From NCBI GenBank assembly GCA_030770425.1, contig JASJFT010000013.1:62001-126000 (forward strand): a stretch of 64,000 bases of DNA, given 5' to 3'. This document shows, in pieces, positions 1-12,723 of this stretch (the stretch's first letter is position 1; every line of letters begins with the position of its first letter). The translations under genes were made by a program, and so were the position numbers. Under the pieces are notes generated by a model that saw nothing but the letters and a program-made list of their open reading frames with translations, made no database searches and had not been told where the DNA came from. The DNA comes from Darksidea phi. Lineage: Eukaryota > Ascomycota > Dothideomycetes > Pleosporales > Lentitheciaceae.

Positions 1-2219
1 GGATCCCCAGACAAGGGCTTCCAACCGACAAGACCACACCCAGGCACCTCAATGCTTAGCAGCAAGTAACAGCGTAGTCTCCAAAACGCAACCTGAAGTC
101 AGAAAAATCAGTAGAAGCCAGATCGAAGGAGCGGGTCGACCTGCATAGAACCCTGAAGTTAGGGCCGGAATCGAGGGACTCAGAAACCGGTACCAAAAGT
201 AAAAGACCCATCACCCTATCCCCCTCACGCCCTTCCACCAGCAAACTCCGACGACGCACAAGTAAACAGAAGGTCCAGCGAGGGCAGTCGGTTCCGGAAC
301 CCGCGATCCTTGGAAGCTGTCCATCTTTCGGAAAAGACAAGCATCGATGAGGCAAAGACGACGTCGAAGGGGAGGAAGCAAAGGCGCGCGCAGGACACCG
401 CCAGCCAAGCTACTCTCTCCACATCTCCATACCCCGTAGCGATAAAGCGAAACTCAAGCAATGAAGGAAAGAGAGAAACAGAGCAGAAAAGAACAGAACG
501 CCGCAATATAAGAAGGACCCCTCAGGCTACGCCGTCCTCTACAAACGCAAACGTGACGCAAATCGACCTTACACACCAGTAAAGGCGACAAGGAAGCAAG
601 AAGCGGTGAGTCTATAGCATTCAAACGGCGAACGTGCGAACGTAGAATGACGAGAGCGTTTGTTTGTTGTAGCGGGACTGGGCTTATGCACGTAACTGAT
701 TTGGAAAGCGCGTAGATTGATTTGCTGTGATGGAAGATGGGTTTGATGGAGAGGCTGCACATGTTGCAAACGACATTACTCATGTGTCATTGCACGCATA
801 ATCGATCACATATGCTAGCATTAAGGAGAGATGATTGTGTAATGAGATTTTATTGATATGGCTATGACGAGGAATGCAGGTCTAGGTCTGAGAAAGTACT
901 GGAACAACCTACACAAAAGTTTCAACTACGAAAATCGAGTCTAGAACAGCATGGAGCGTCCACGCCAAGCCAACACCGTGACGACTATGCAAATAACAGC
1001 GCGTGCTCATCATAATGAGGGTAGCATAGACGCGATGCTCAGCGGGAGCGCTCTATGCAATCCGCGTTCAAGCCATGAAAAGGCAGAATGATACCAAGCC
1101 GATATGTGTAGCAGAAGTCGGAATGCGACGTATTCCAGGAGCTAGCGACGGTAAAAGATAGGCCAAGCCTAGATGATGTGGAAAGTGGAGTTAAGCGTTC
1201 ATCATGGGTTCGCTGTAACACGTCTAGGATGCCTTGCCTAGGCTGCCCACTTGAGGACTAGAGCGTGTTGTATAGGCACTCGGTCCCGGCAAGAACGTCG
1301 TAGCAAAGTGTGGAACGGAAGAGGTTCCTCGGGGCTTGTGTGAACACTACAGTGGAAGCGGATCGGTTACGAAGCGTTGTTGATACGCAAAAGTCGGAAG
1401 GCGAAGCGGATTGCGTGAAGGAACATTGCAAGGTCAGCAAGAACGTAAGGATTTTGAAAGGAAAACACGCGGACTCGCGCCCGTGTTCCGCTGCGTAGGG
1501 TAAGATCATGTTGGGCCTAGAGATTAATCACATAGAACTATCGAGACAAAGCTGTGGACAAGTCAGCGCTGCAGGGCAAAATCAAGGAGAGGGAGACCTC
1601 ATCTCCACCTCGCCGGTTGGAAGATGAGGGATCGTAGTCCAAGACCTATCACGACGTCAGGGATGATAGTGTGGAATGGAGTTCTACAAACCACACCGAC
1701 ATCAATTCCGACATCAATTCACGATACACAAACCCATGCACAGAATTCTATCAATCGAATTGCGCTGACCGACACCATATCCAGGGCTCTCTCGCGAGTC
1801 CTAAGAACTATTAGCAGCCAACATCCGCCGGCCCAATATCGTAACGGTAGCCCTTGTAAACAGGGCGTCTGCGGGTATCCTACTGAGAACAGTGTAAGAT
1901 CTGACCATGAGGCCACCGACGCAGAACATACCGAAGACCAAAACACTTTTACCCCGGCCAGCCCCTAAGGGCCGGCTCCCTCAAATACCACAACGCAATC
2001 AGCGGACCTAAACCCGGTCCCCGAATCGAATGCAAATAACCGCCCTCCGTCCCACCATTTCGCCAATGTAAGACCATCCGGGAGTGGACCAACAAACGAG
2101 TTGTTACGTCTCACTCCAACGCGCAAATCAATCTCAAAGCCCGACCAGGGCAGCTGGCAGATCCGCAGTGAAAACAATCAAAGGCAGTCTTACCGTATAA
2201 AGCCCGGGAATTTCCATAC
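1..2219. other. Intergenic, no supported gene
   Basis: Only short overlapping reading frames of biased composition are present, none with a recognisable domain or a splice pattern joining conserved blocks. No tRNA-like B box was found. The right edge is the 3' flank of the splicing-factor gene. A gene starting left of the window cannot be excluded. Confidence 0.6.
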
Positions 2220-4123
2220 TCAAAACTTGGACGCGGCCGCACCAAACAGCGAATTGTAGATCTTGTCTACAACGTAGGAGGCGCGGATGACCCGATAGTT
2301 GAAGTTGCGGCCATTAAGACCTTGGAGGGCCTTCTCGCCACCTGAGACGGTGTCGAATTTGACATATACGTCACCGTCGGAGTTGGGGTCGATAGCAATA
2401 TGAACTACGGTGCCATATTTCTTATTGCACTCGTCCTTGATCTCCTTCTCCAGCTGCTTGGTCCAGTTGTCGCCAAACTGCTTCAACTCACTGTACGATC
2501 AGTCAGCATGTATAAAAGCGCGAAGCAAGAGGGACAAGAGACTTACTCATCGGGATCGAAAGCATTCTCGATCTTGATGCACTTCGAAGCCTGGGGTGTG
2601 TTGTTGGCGGGAGCACGAGCCTGAGCGATAGGCTGGATTGACTTCCTCGACGGCACTTCGACCTCATTGCGGGCAAGGTTCATCATAAGCTTATTGCGAT
2701 CGACCTGCTTGAAGTTTACGCCTGACATGTCAGTGTCGTCCAGGGCGGAGGCGCCGCTGACACCACGATCATCTCTACCGTGAGCGCGATCGAAGACACC
2801 ACCAGTACCGCCAGCATAGGCACCGCGACCGCCAGCGCCGCTGAAGGCGGAGCCCTGATAGGACGCGGCCTGCTGGGGGAAGCTGCGGAGAAGGTGGGCG
2901 GTCGACTCCGGGGTGAACTTGTCATTGCCAAGGCCAACGCGGATCTGGCGACCGGCGAGCTCGAAGCCGTTCATTTCGTGAAGTGCCTGTTTAGCATGGG
3001 CGGGGTCAACAAACCTGAGGTCCTGTTAGCATGTGCAGTTGAGCGTTGAGACTGTGACACGTACTGGATGAACCCATAACCCTTGGAACGAGTTGGGTTT
3101 TCGGCATCGCGCTGCAGCGTGACCTGTTCCAAAGCACCAAACGGAACGAAGATGTCTTCAAGATCCGACTCCGTGACGCTGAAATGGATATTGCCGACGT
3201 AGAGGCGATGGAATGGTGCACCGCTGGTGCCGGTTGCTGCGCCGCCCTCTCCAGTAGTGCGAGAAGCGCGGTTCTTCTCTGCCTCGGTAAGCTGAGCAAT
3301 GATGGGAACTCCCTTGAGTTTCTGGCCAGTCAGCTCGATAGCTTTCGGGACTGACTCCTCATCCTTGAACTCCACATAGCCCACACTGCGAGGTTAGCAC
3401 AACACATACTGTAGGGTGGAGCACAACTTACCCCTTTGATCGTCCAGTGACCCTGTCCTTAACAATTTGGGCCTCGACGACTGGGCCAACAGCCTCGAAG
3501 AAGGCGCGCAAGTGACGCATCTCTGCGCGTTGAGAGATCTGTTGTACGAAGATTGTGCGTTTGTCGCGGTCATCCTCGGTGGCCTCGGGCGGGGTCTCGG
3601 TGCGGCGACGGCTAACTATACGACGGTCATCGTCTCTGTCACGACGAGGCTCGCGTGAGCGGTCACGGCGACGGTCATCGCGACGGTCGTCCCGGTCGCG
3701 GCGCGGGGAGCGAGAACGAAGGCGTCCGCCGCCGCTGTAGTAGTCACCGCCTCCACGGTCCCTCCTGCCTCCACGGAATCGGTCGCGCGAGCTGCTGCGA
3801 CGGTACCTATCACGATCTTCATCTGTGTCAGCATCCCTGTTCGAATGGGGCCGGCTTCCATCCCTGCGCAGGCGCTCTTCCTCCCGGCTGCCTCGCCCAT
3901 CTTCATTTGACTCACGATAACGGTACCGGTCTCGGTCGCGGTCACGGTCACGGTCGATCCGATCCGAGCGGTTGCGGTCACGGTCACGGTCACGGTCACG
4001 GTCGCGGTCGCGGTCGTTGCGGCGGTCGGGGTCGCGGGTCTCGGCGGTCCTAGCCTCCAAGTTCTTCTCGCGCGCAACGTCGTTGAGGAAGTTCTCCACC
4101 TCCATGGGGTCCATGGTGACCAT
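2220..4123 (-). CDS. rsd1: RNA splicing factor, RBM39/CAPER-like (Rsd1 family)
   Basis: This is a nuclear RNA-binding protein of the U2AF65-related RBM39/Rsd1 family, which works with U2AF/U2 snRNP in 3' splice-site recognition. Exons are 4123-3432, 3385-3065, 3014-2547 and 2490-2220 (introns 46, 50 and 56 nt), giving 583 residues. The N-terminal third is an RS-like domain made of long Arg-Asp runs. RRM1 begins at KRTIFVQQIS and crosses intron 1 (KGVGYVEF). RRM2 starts at RLYVGNIHFS, with GYGFIQF as its RNP1 block. The C-terminal RRM is a U2AF-homology type with the R-x-F motif (GRNF). The order RS-RRM-RRM-UHM is diagnostic of the family. A second in-frame Met, three codons into the protein, could be the start. 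The RD-coding DNA (about 3900-4030) is a hexamer repeat and prone to length change. Confidence 0.93.
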
Positions 4124-4690
4124 TGCGGGTGCTGCTCGCGGTTAAGTTGTCGTAGGACGGGCGCACTGTGGGAAGTTTAGAAGCGGGTGACCGAGCGAAA
4201 GTGGTCGAAGGCGAAGAGGCTCTCAGAGTTGACTTGATCGTTGCACGAGCGGATACGACAGCAGTCACGGCGTGGCGGAGACGACGCAGCGTGACGGATT
4301 GACTATCTGTAGCTGTATACACTTGCGGAACAGTTGACTTGCGCTCTGAGGTTGAGATGTTATCGCTGCGGTGGAGGGAGCGGGCGTGGACGAGGCAGGT
4401 GAGGTTTTAACTTGAAGCAGGCTCGGCTAAGCGAGGGCCCGTGCACATGCGGCTTGGCGCCTAATCCAAGGTGAAGTAGCACCTAACCCGAGGTGAAGTG
4501 GAGCACGGACACCGCGTATTTGGCGGCTTGGAGGCCAATGTGTTGGCGGGTGAGCAAAGAATATTACATTACGTAGGTCTATCGTAGGACGAACAAGCGC
4601 CAGCACACGGGGTAATTCCTCATCAACATACACATCCCCAAATACAGATACCTAGGTACACTCTTCGACCACAGCGGTAAACAAACTAGC
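4124..4690. other. Intergenic spacer
   Basis: This holds the 5' flank of the splicing-factor gene and the 3' flank of the hydroxylase gene, both on the minus strand. No other gene is visible. Confidence 0.6.
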
Positions 4691-5929
4691 CTAGTTCGTC
4701 TTGAGCACATTTGGCGCACTCATCTCAATCTCTGTGCCAAAGACCCAGTCCCAGAACCGACTCGTGACTCCAAATCCATTCTGATAGTCGGCAAAGTGGT
4801 GCTTGAGGTGGTACTTCTTGAGCTGGCGGTAGTATGCGGGAAGACTATAGTCTGTTAGCTTCCACTGCCCGGAAAAGGGGAAAGCTTATGATTATCGTGA
4901 GTAGACTTACTTGCTGTGATGCAGGAAATAGTGTGTCATATCGTAGCACGTATACCCAAACAAGCCACCACAGTATGCCAACAGCGCCGCGTGCCAGTTG
5001 AAAAACAAAATAGCATGCGCAACCTTCCAAAACGGCGCCGCCAGCGCAGCGAGCAGCGTCGGCGGCATGACCAGCCTGTATCGGTCCATGGGAAGGTAAT
5101 GGTGGATGCCGTGAAGGATAAAGTGCAGCGTGATGCCGACACGGTTGTCCGGGAGGTAGTAGTCTAGGTGGAACAAGAACCTGTGTAGCACGTACTCGAT
5201 AAGTGTCCATACGCATGCTCCAAAGACAAAATATCCGACTCCTTGTGCCACGCCTAGTGCTTGCACCCCCATAAATGTGCCGTATGCGATAGGCGGCCAC
5301 CAGAGTGTAGGGATGATCCACCACGGCGTTTTGCTCAAGGGTTCTAGGAAGTTCCCAAACAGCGGGGCCGAGTCGCCGCCTCTGTAGTGTCTCGGGCGGT
5401 GCACCTGCTCGAGGTAAAACTCCTTCTTGAACCCCCCAAACCAGACTTGTGGAAAGAGCGGGCGCGAGAGGTCGAGGAATTTGTGCGTTTTGTAGTCTTG
5501 AGAGAAATCGGTCTCCTTGGAGAGGTCTTCCGCGGAAGACATGCCGGTCGCCTCGTACACCGGTTGCTTGCCTGCAGCTCCGTTGAGTTCTGCTTGGCCG
5601 ACTTTCGAGGGCGGGAGGGGCACGATCTCGGCGGGTTTGGAGCTCTTGGTTGCGCCGTTCAAGACTGGCTCCGTCGGCATGAAGCCGATAAGACTCTCGT
5701 CCAGGATCTCGTATGCGGCCTCGGAATGCTCATGCGACACCTCGTCCTTGAGTATCTTCTCCACATCTTTTCCTCCATACTCGAGTATCAGGTCCCCACC
5801 TCCGGGATGATCGGAGAGGAAAGACGTCACATCGTAGACCTTAGTGCCAATCGTGACATAGCAGCTTTTCTCCGTGTTGTGTGTCTGGACTTCGGCGGCA
5901 GGAATGTTCGGAAGCGTTCGGCCGGGCAT
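4691..5929 (-). CDS. scs7: Fatty acid 2-hydroxylase (Scs7/FA2H), cytochrome b5 fusion
   Basis: This ER membrane enzyme makes alpha-hydroxylated very-long-chain fatty acids for sphingolipids. Exons 5929-4911 and 4844-4691 (intron 66 nt) give 390 residues, close to yeast Scs7. The N-terminal cytochrome b5 domain carries the haem motif HPGG (His41) and a second His near 66-68. The C-terminal diiron hydroxylase domain has the histidine boxes HRFLFH, HGIHH, HYFLHH and HLKHH, with hydrophobic segments between them. The last exon reads YYRQLKKYHLKHH then FGVTSRFWDWVFGT, as in the family. The chosen Met precedes MPGRTLP. The open frame runs further upstream (to 6085), but that part has no family match. 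Confidence 0.95.
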
Positions 5930-7848
5930 TTTGAACGTGGTCGAGGAGGCAGAGGTTGCGATGGGCGGATGCGCGGGCGCGGCGATGAACACGAGGGTGA
6001 GTTCCGAATACCGCAGGTAACTTTCCGAAAGCCTTTCACGTCTTTGTGCGCAGGTAGGAATGTATAGCAATATACACGCCACCAAAGTCTTTCCCGGACG
6101 GCGCGGAAGGCGGCTCTTGCACTCAGCTCAATCGTGATTCTTAAGCCCACGTCCAAACAGTAGCGGAAGGCACGGAAGGCACGGAAGGCAACCGAGAGAC
6201 CGAGACGGCGAGAGAATGCTGATTGCCACGAGAAAAAAGGAGCGAACGAAGAATAAAAGTAGTACGAGGGCGCAAATAGGGAGGGCAATTTCTCAGGAGA
6301 CAAGCACGCGTTGACGATGGTTAAGCTTTTTGGCCGCCAAGCGCCGATCATTCAAATCTCCCCACGGTCTCGCCACAGGGCGCACGCGTTATCCTCCGTG
6401 CTCGGTCTGCCGTCTGCCGTCTTCCGTCTTCCGCGTCGCATTCCAATGCTCTCCTGAAAGGGCTGCGCTAGAGCGGGAAAGGGGCTGACGTTATCGATAA
6501 CATCCACACACTGTGCCACGCTCATCTTCTATTTCTCCGATTCAACGTCTATCTCAACTTATCTGTGCAAGACCACACGTTGAATCGAGACTGTTCTTCA
6601 CAGAACATATATGAGTGGTCCGTCCCATATCGATGCGACTCGGAGTCTCCCACGTCAAGATACGGGCTCGGTATCTCGGCTTTTCACGCGACATCCACCA
6701 GACCATTCTTATCCAAGCGTGCTCCTTTAACAAGAAGCTTCCCTGAAGCTCGCCAGGACTTCGCATAAAGAGTGCACATTATGTATCTATACTGGCTAAT
6801 GCGGTGAGGATATGGATGTCGATACTCAAAGACGAGGGTGCACAAAAAGTCCACGCCGAATTCTCCGCGCGGAGAAAGTAACCATCTCCGATCTCGCTGC
6901 TATACACGCACACCCAAACCATCACCGCGGGAGACCGTTGTGCCAGGGACACCACACACACATACCCTCTGACGATCTATTAAATGCAGAGAACAGCCAG
7001 AAGCTTACTCTCTCCCTTCCAACAACCTAATGACAGCTAATCCAACACTCTTTCTTTTCTAGAGCGGTTGGGGGGAAAAATCTTCTGACACGAGTTCTTA
7101 AACTACGCAAACCTAGACCCAAAAACACAGCTTCCAGGAGGCCAAAGAGCCTCAGCCTCACATCGCACACCGCACACCGCACATAGCAGCCCTTGAAACC
7201 ATCCGCACTCCGTCACAACCACCCGTCACCATCAGCCTAACCACAGCCCGCGCAACCCATACCCATGCCCACCGCTTCCTCCCCCCAATTAACCCTCAAC
7301 CCGGCCACCGGTCAGCCAACGCAAAGCACCCGGCAAATCAGCAAGGTCAGTAAACACGGAGTAAAAAGCCGGCACTTCCACTTTCCCCACCCCTCCCTCG
7401 CTTCCCTCGCTTCCCTGGATCCCTCATCCCTCCCACATGCATACCGCCATCTATTTCTAGTTACGGCAAGGACAAGGGGCCAGCCACAGCGGACCCTCTA
7501 AGCCGACAACACCACTCTACTCCTACTACCTACTGCATCTCCCTCACCGATCGCATACCCTGCCTTTCTCAACGGCCCACCCGTCTTGGCTGCAAATCGC
7601 TTTCCACCTTAGCCGCTTTTCGTTCTTAGTGGACCGGCGTTAAGCATCTTTTCATCCTGGAGGGTGGAGAGGTTGTGTACATACGTTGCAGTGCGTACGT
7701 AGGCTAGGTGAAGAGGGTAGGTGGTAGTGGAGTACGGCACAATAGCGCCGTCAATACGGTACATGCGATGCGATGTGATCCTCTGGGCGAAGCGACGTAC
7801 GTGTAAAAGCGGAGTTTGCATGGAGGGCGGTGTTTATCCGGGATGCTA

Positions 7849-7900
7849 ACACACACACACACGCACACACACACGCACACGCTCACACACACATACACAC
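7849..7900. repeat. AC-rich microsatellite
   Basis: About 52 bp of nearly uninterrupted AC dinucleotides, with single G or T substitutions, lie in a non-coding region. Apparent reading frames across it are composition artefacts. Confidence 0.95.
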
Positions 7901-8205
7901 TACCAACACGCACTTTCTCCCAACAGAGACACATCCACATACGCGCTAGCAGAAACGTTGACGAGAATGTAAGCAGGAAAAAAAAAGGGCTAGATACCAC
8001 CGCCCCCTTCTTGTTTTGTGCGTCAGAGTACATCTGCACATGCTTATCGCACGAACAACCGATTCATGCTCCCCTTCGCTCCCCCCTCCCCCCTCCACCC
8101 CTCCTCCGCTGTAGCGGATAAAAAGGCCATCCCTTCAAACTCTCGTTAAACGGCGAAGCCGCGAGGTTTATTTAGCGGGTACCTTTTCCGACCTCAAGCT
8201 TTTGT

Positions 8206-8230
8206 CTGCCCTGCCCTGCCCTGCCCTGCC
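8206..8230. repeat. Pentanucleotide tandem repeat (CTGCC)5
   Basis: Five perfect copies of CTGCC are followed by a C-rich run. The repeat is non-coding. Confidence 0.95.
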
Positions 8231-9180
8231 CCCCTCCCAGGTGCCCTAGCCTCCCCAATATAACCTAACCCAGCCTGAGACTTGTTTCACCAATCACCAT
8301 AATTAATAGCAAAGAAAACTTCCTAATGAGTCATTTCCGTCAGCAGAGCCACAAGCGACAGGCCTAGAGGATGCTTGACCGTTGAGGGAAGGATTATTGC
8401 TCCGACGGTATAACACCATCACGTTAAGCAGTTATAATCCATGCTATGTATAGCCCAATGCGATACAGGTAAGGGAGGCCATGTGCATACTAGCTGACTT
8501 CTATCTATGGAACGTGCAGCAACAAACATCTTTAATAGCCATTTCATCCAACGTCCCTGTGGACCACTCTCTCGTAGCTCGCGTACGTAGCAAGACTCGG
8601 GTGATGCTATGTGTATGTAACATACCCCTTGCGAAAGGGCTAAGCAAATCCGGGGAATGCTTAACTCAATCCCCGCCCATATCAGCTTGCATCACCCACA
8701 CTCGCTTCTTCAAACCGTGTGTACGTGGGTATATGCGCGACCCTTTCTAAGCCCGTCTATGTGGACAACAAGCGATCAAGACAAAGCTCACGTTCCAAAA
8801 CCTCCCCTCATGACGGTACCAATGCACTCCTTGCTTTGTCCATGCAACCCAGCTGCTAGACCTGTCGACAAGCACCCCACCCAATGCGAAAATGCTCGCT
8901 CGCTAACAATCAATACAGTACAGCTGCAACGAATGACGATGAAAATGCAGATAAAGCCAGCGAACGACTACAGAATGCAATGCAATAACAAATGCAAGAA
9001 TATGCAACCCCGTCGAATGCATCGTCAACCACCTTTTGCGTCGCCAAATCAGGAAGGCGTTCTCTGCACCTCGTCCTTGGCGACTTCCTTTCCGCCGAAC
9101 GTGCCAATTAGAAGGCCCTTTCAAAATACCGATTACTCTCGCTTCCTCCCCCTGTCGTATATATGGAGCGACTGTTTACC

Positions 9181-9222
9181 GTGATCGTGATCGTGATCGT
9201 GACCGTGACCGTGACCGTGACC
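9181..9222. repeat. Hexamer tandem repeat, GTGATC x3 then GTGACC x4
   Basis: Seven hexamers end one base before the stop codon of the Zn2Cys6 gene on the minus strand, so the array forms the first bases of its 3' UTR. The block switch from GTGATC to GTGACC shows two rounds of expansion. The unit resembles the Arg-Asp coding repeat in the splicing-factor gene. Confidence 0.95.
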
Positions 9223-9223
9223 G

Positions 9224-11677
9224 TCAATTGCCATGCATCCAGCACGGCGCGTTCGAATCTTGCGTAGCACCTTGGAAGTCGTAGTCTGTTGCTAGTCCAA
9301 AAGGCGTCTCCAACATGTCTGGGACGTTTGTATCCCACATGTGGTCACCCCAGAAGCCGGTCAAGTGACCCATGGAGTTCGCGTCTCCGTCCCAGTGGCC
9401 CGCCACAGCGGGATGCAACGTTAGTGGGCTAACATCGGGCATAGAGTTATATTGGAAGCCGCCCATGGGTTGTATGTTGTGCGTGAATTGGGGTTGGTGT
9501 TGAACTGGAAGCATAGGCGGAGGAAGAGGTGGTGGCTGTTGGACCGAGGCCTGGGCTTTGTACGCTTGGTAGAGTTTCGAGATGATGTCCATGCTGCGCT
9601 TTGCTGCGATGCTCCACGGCTTACTCCGCTCGAAGAATGCAAGCGCAGTCTCGATGCTAGCTCGCCACTTCTCTGCTTCCTCTGGCATGCTTGCATCGCT
9701 AAAGAGGGACACGAGTGGGACCATGCATGCTTGGAAGGTGAACCAGACTGCATTCCACCCCGAGATGAGATCCGGCAGACACTCGCACGATATATCCTCA
9801 ATCGTCTTTGCCGCGATAATGCGGCATTTGCTCACAGCAAGCTTCTCTTCTGCGTTCAAATCGTGAAACGAGGAGCATCGTAGTGCGGTGCTTAGCAAGA
9901 CCGGTCGGTGGAGGATGATACGGATATTCTGGAAGCGCCATTTCATCACGAGGCGGACACGCCGTAGGAATTCGGGACACTGTTCGTTCGTGTCTGATAG
10001 GATTGACGGGAGCTCGTCGTGCCACTTGATGATCTCTATGTCGTATGCTGATATCTCGGAATGCGGTGGGAGCGGTAACTCGACAAGTCGGTCTTGGATC
10101 TTTGTAGCGATCTGGCAGAACTCAGATGCGTGGACCAGGGGAAGGACCTTGAGTTGCTCGAAATATTGCGGGTTGCCTGGTTGGGAGATGACACCGGTCT
10201 AGGAATTTATCAGTAAGGCCAGGCTTGCGGTTTTGACGAGGCGTACACATACCGAGTTTGAAACTGTTCCAGGACGCAGAACGGTGATAGAAGGCCCCAT
10301 TCTGCCCAACGAAGGTCTGCCTGTTGTCGTAGAAGCCCAAGAATCGAGACAGAACAAGCTCCACCATATGCGTCTTCTCATCTCGGGAGATATGGAGTCC
10401 TCCTCGCCCGGTGCCATGGCGTGGAAGTGCTTGCTCGTGTTGCTCTTGGATGATTCCGAGTACTCTCGGTGCAAGCCCAAAGCGGTGGCCATCCGCAGCG
10501 TGCCGCCCATAAGCGAATGCGCCTCATTCGGCCGGTTCAGATAGTGCATATAGAAGCCGCTCATGATGGCAAGAGCTTGCAGTACCTCAAGGTTGCCGCT
10601 ACCGAACGACTCCAACGTGAGGTGCTTCCGCGCGCGGCTGAAGTAGACATAGTGCGCTTCGTTGTCTGCCGTTGATGCTGCGAGCGAGCCCAGTGCGAAG
10701 ACCATGTTCAGCAGTGCCAGCCACGACGAGTCTTTTCGGTCGGCATACAGGTACGTTGACCAGAACTTTTGCTCCTCGATCATAGGAAAGAAGGGATGAA
10801 CACGCTCAAAATAGCTCTGGATGAGCTCCTGCCCTTGGGCTTGCGATGGGAGAGCATCCGGCCTGGTGTCTCCAAGCTCTGGCCGTGGAGATGCTGCTCG
10901 GCTCGGTTGCACTGCTTCGCCGTTGGGGGCTATGAGCGTCCGAACGTGGGGGGCGCACCTAACGATTACCTTGAGCGCCGCCGTGATAGAAGAGATGCCG
11001 ACATAGGAGGATAACCGGTCCAGCGACATCAAAAGGCCGTTGACGTCGTCCGAGATGCCCTGCACACGGGTCTGATGCTTGCGTGCCTCGTCCCAGTACG
11101 GCTCCTCTGAGGGGGGCTGCTCAATCGCTTCCAGACTTTCGGCACCGTCCGAGCCAGTGTTGACGTCTGAGGTTGCCAGCGTCTCTGAAAAAGACGGCGA
11201 CATGGTCAGCGCAGGGCCCGGAGAGGAAAGAGCCAGCTCCAGGAGCTCCTCTCGGGGCAGAGACACCAACGTCTCGACGTCTTTTGATGGATACAGCTTT
11301 GTTAGCACGCTCTTGTACTGCTCGATGTTGCCCGACAGTTTGTCGACCAGCCTGCCGCGGTTCAGCTCACGTAGTCTCGGAGTGATGCAGAGCACTTACT
11401 TCCTGCTGGGGACGACCCTCTGCGCCGGCTTCGAGTAGCCGCAGGCCTCGGGATGCTGGTACCACTGGCACTGGCCGCACGGCTGGGCGCCATCGCAGCG
11501 GATCTTTCTCCGCCGGCACTCGACGCAGGCGTTGCTCGTGGATATGCGGCGCGAGCCCGCGGTGCGAGCGGGCTTGCCTGCCATGCCGTCCTCGGAGCCG
11601 GGCGACCGCAGACCGGCGGAGGACTGGAAGGTGTGGAACATGGCGTCTCTGAGCGTCGCCGCAACCTGCAGCGGCAA
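9224..11677 (-). CDS. Zn2Cys6 transcription factor with fungal-specific domain
   Basis: This is a DNA-binding regulator of unknown target. Exons 11677-11400, 11351-10253 and 10198-9224 (introns 48 and 54 nt) give 783 residues. The binuclear zinc cluster is at Cys51, 54, 61, 67, 70 and 79 (ACVECRRRKIRC, then CGQC). The last spacing, CX8C, is longer than usual. The middle region is the fungal-specific transcription factor domain, with FFPMIEEQKFW and MRRRIWWSLFCLDSWAS blocks and a GRPS motif. The tail has a proline stretch and is Met/His/Asn-rich. Intron 1 hides an in-frame TAA; its end was set at the CAG that joins VPSRK to LVDKLSG, after a GCTGAAC branch-like site. A start at 11641 is also possible. 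It lies about 1 kb from the beta-mannosidase on the same strand, so a role in mannan use is conceivable but unproven. Confidence 0.88.
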
Positions 11678-12723
11678 TGCCAGAAGAAGAGAAATGGGAG
11701 GGTGCAGTGCTCAGGCTGGCGGCACGTGAGCAGGCATGGGGATGAGGAGGTGGATTCAGACGACGCAGAGCAAAATAGGAAGCAGGAAGCCGGCGGTGAT
11801 GGCGTGCAGGGTTGATATAGCAGCACCGCAGCAGATCCAGATGCACGATTCTTCCACCTCTTCCAGGCTGCAGATTACAGCACGGGCGCAGCGATGGTCG
11901 TCATGTCCTGTTGGCAGCCAGAGAGCAGTGCGCAGTGTCGAGCGCGCGATGCTAAGGTGCATCGAGGGCTTAGCCCCCGCATTATAGGCGTCCGGATGAT
12001 AGGGATGGGGTCTTGGGGGGGGCACCGTTGGGACGGTTGGAGTCGCTGCACGGCAGCAAGTACAGCATCCAAGCAGCCGTCGAGGGTCGGGGTCGAGGGC
12101 TCGCGGGCCAAGCGAGATGACGGCTGTTCGAGAAGCAGACGGCTTCGGCGCTACTGCACGCCCGGCAGACCCGTTGCCCGTTGCCCGTTGCCTGTTGCCC
12201 GTAGCAGGCCGCGGATCGTGCCTTGGCCCATGAGATTCAGGGCATGGCGGCGTGTGGTGGTGGATGCTTGGTGGTTGCGCGCAATGGGCAATGCGGCCGT
12301 CGCGCCTGCCAGCCGGCAAGTGCCTCGCCACCCGTTCCGGCGGCCGGGTCTGCGCGGTGGGTCGGCACACCCACCATGACAGCCTCGCAGCATCGGCACC
12401 GCCAGCTTTTCCACCACCCACAGCTGCCGCCCGCCCTCTATCAGCACGCCGGATCGTCCGTTTTTAATTTGCAGCCTTCAGGCGCCGTCCGCGCCCGGCC
12501 TCTCACAGCCCGCCCTCGCGCGCCCCGTCCATATCATGCCAGGCACCTCAATCACAGCGGCCTATAGCAGCCTATAGCAGCCTCACATATACCCCCAATA
12601 TGCCTGCTTGCTCTCTGGCAGAAGTCAAGAGCACGTCCGACTTCACCCAGCCCTGTCTTGTCACGCAATCCGCCGGCCCTGTCTCCCTCTGCATCCTCGG
12701 CCGTGGCCCATGTTCCCCCCGCA
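11678..12723. other. Intergenic, GC-rich, no supported gene
   Basis: This spacer lies between the beta-mannosidase stop and the regulator start. It contains an imperfect heptamer array, CCGTTGC x4, at 12171-12198. Long frames on both strands here are low in complexity and match no family. Confidence 0.6.
12171..12198. repeat. Heptamer tandem repeat (CCGTTGC)x4, one mismatch
   Basis: Three perfect units and one unit with C to T are followed by a partial copy. The repeat is non-coding. Confidence 0.9.

Larger units (their letters stand above)
5930..9223. other. Large intergenic region with simple repeats, no firm gene
   Basis: The 3.3 kb between the hydroxylase start and the regulator stop contains an AC-rich microsatellite, a CTGCC pentamer array and a GTGAYC hexamer array, listed separately. 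One weak plus-strand model has an ATG at 7265, exon 7265-7345 (LNPATGQPTQSTRQISK) with a GTCAGT donor, and an acceptor at 7460, reading on to about 7640. It matches nothing I know and is at best a 20 percent guess. Other frames look random. Confidence 0.5.

Noticed and set aside
3655..4053. Plus-strand Gly/His-rich frame and Thr/Val-rich minus frame across the RD repeats
   Set aside because: Both are shadows of the Arg-Asp coding hexamers of the splicing factor.
9036..9284. Plus-strand frame with repeated Arg-Asp
   Set aside because: It is a translation of the GTGAYC array in the 3' flank of the regulator gene, with no conserved sequence around it.
11756..12421. 221-codon minus-strand frame upstream of the first Zn2Cys6 gene
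   Set aside because: Composition is driven by a heptamer repeat and GC bias. No domain, and it lies in the promoter region.
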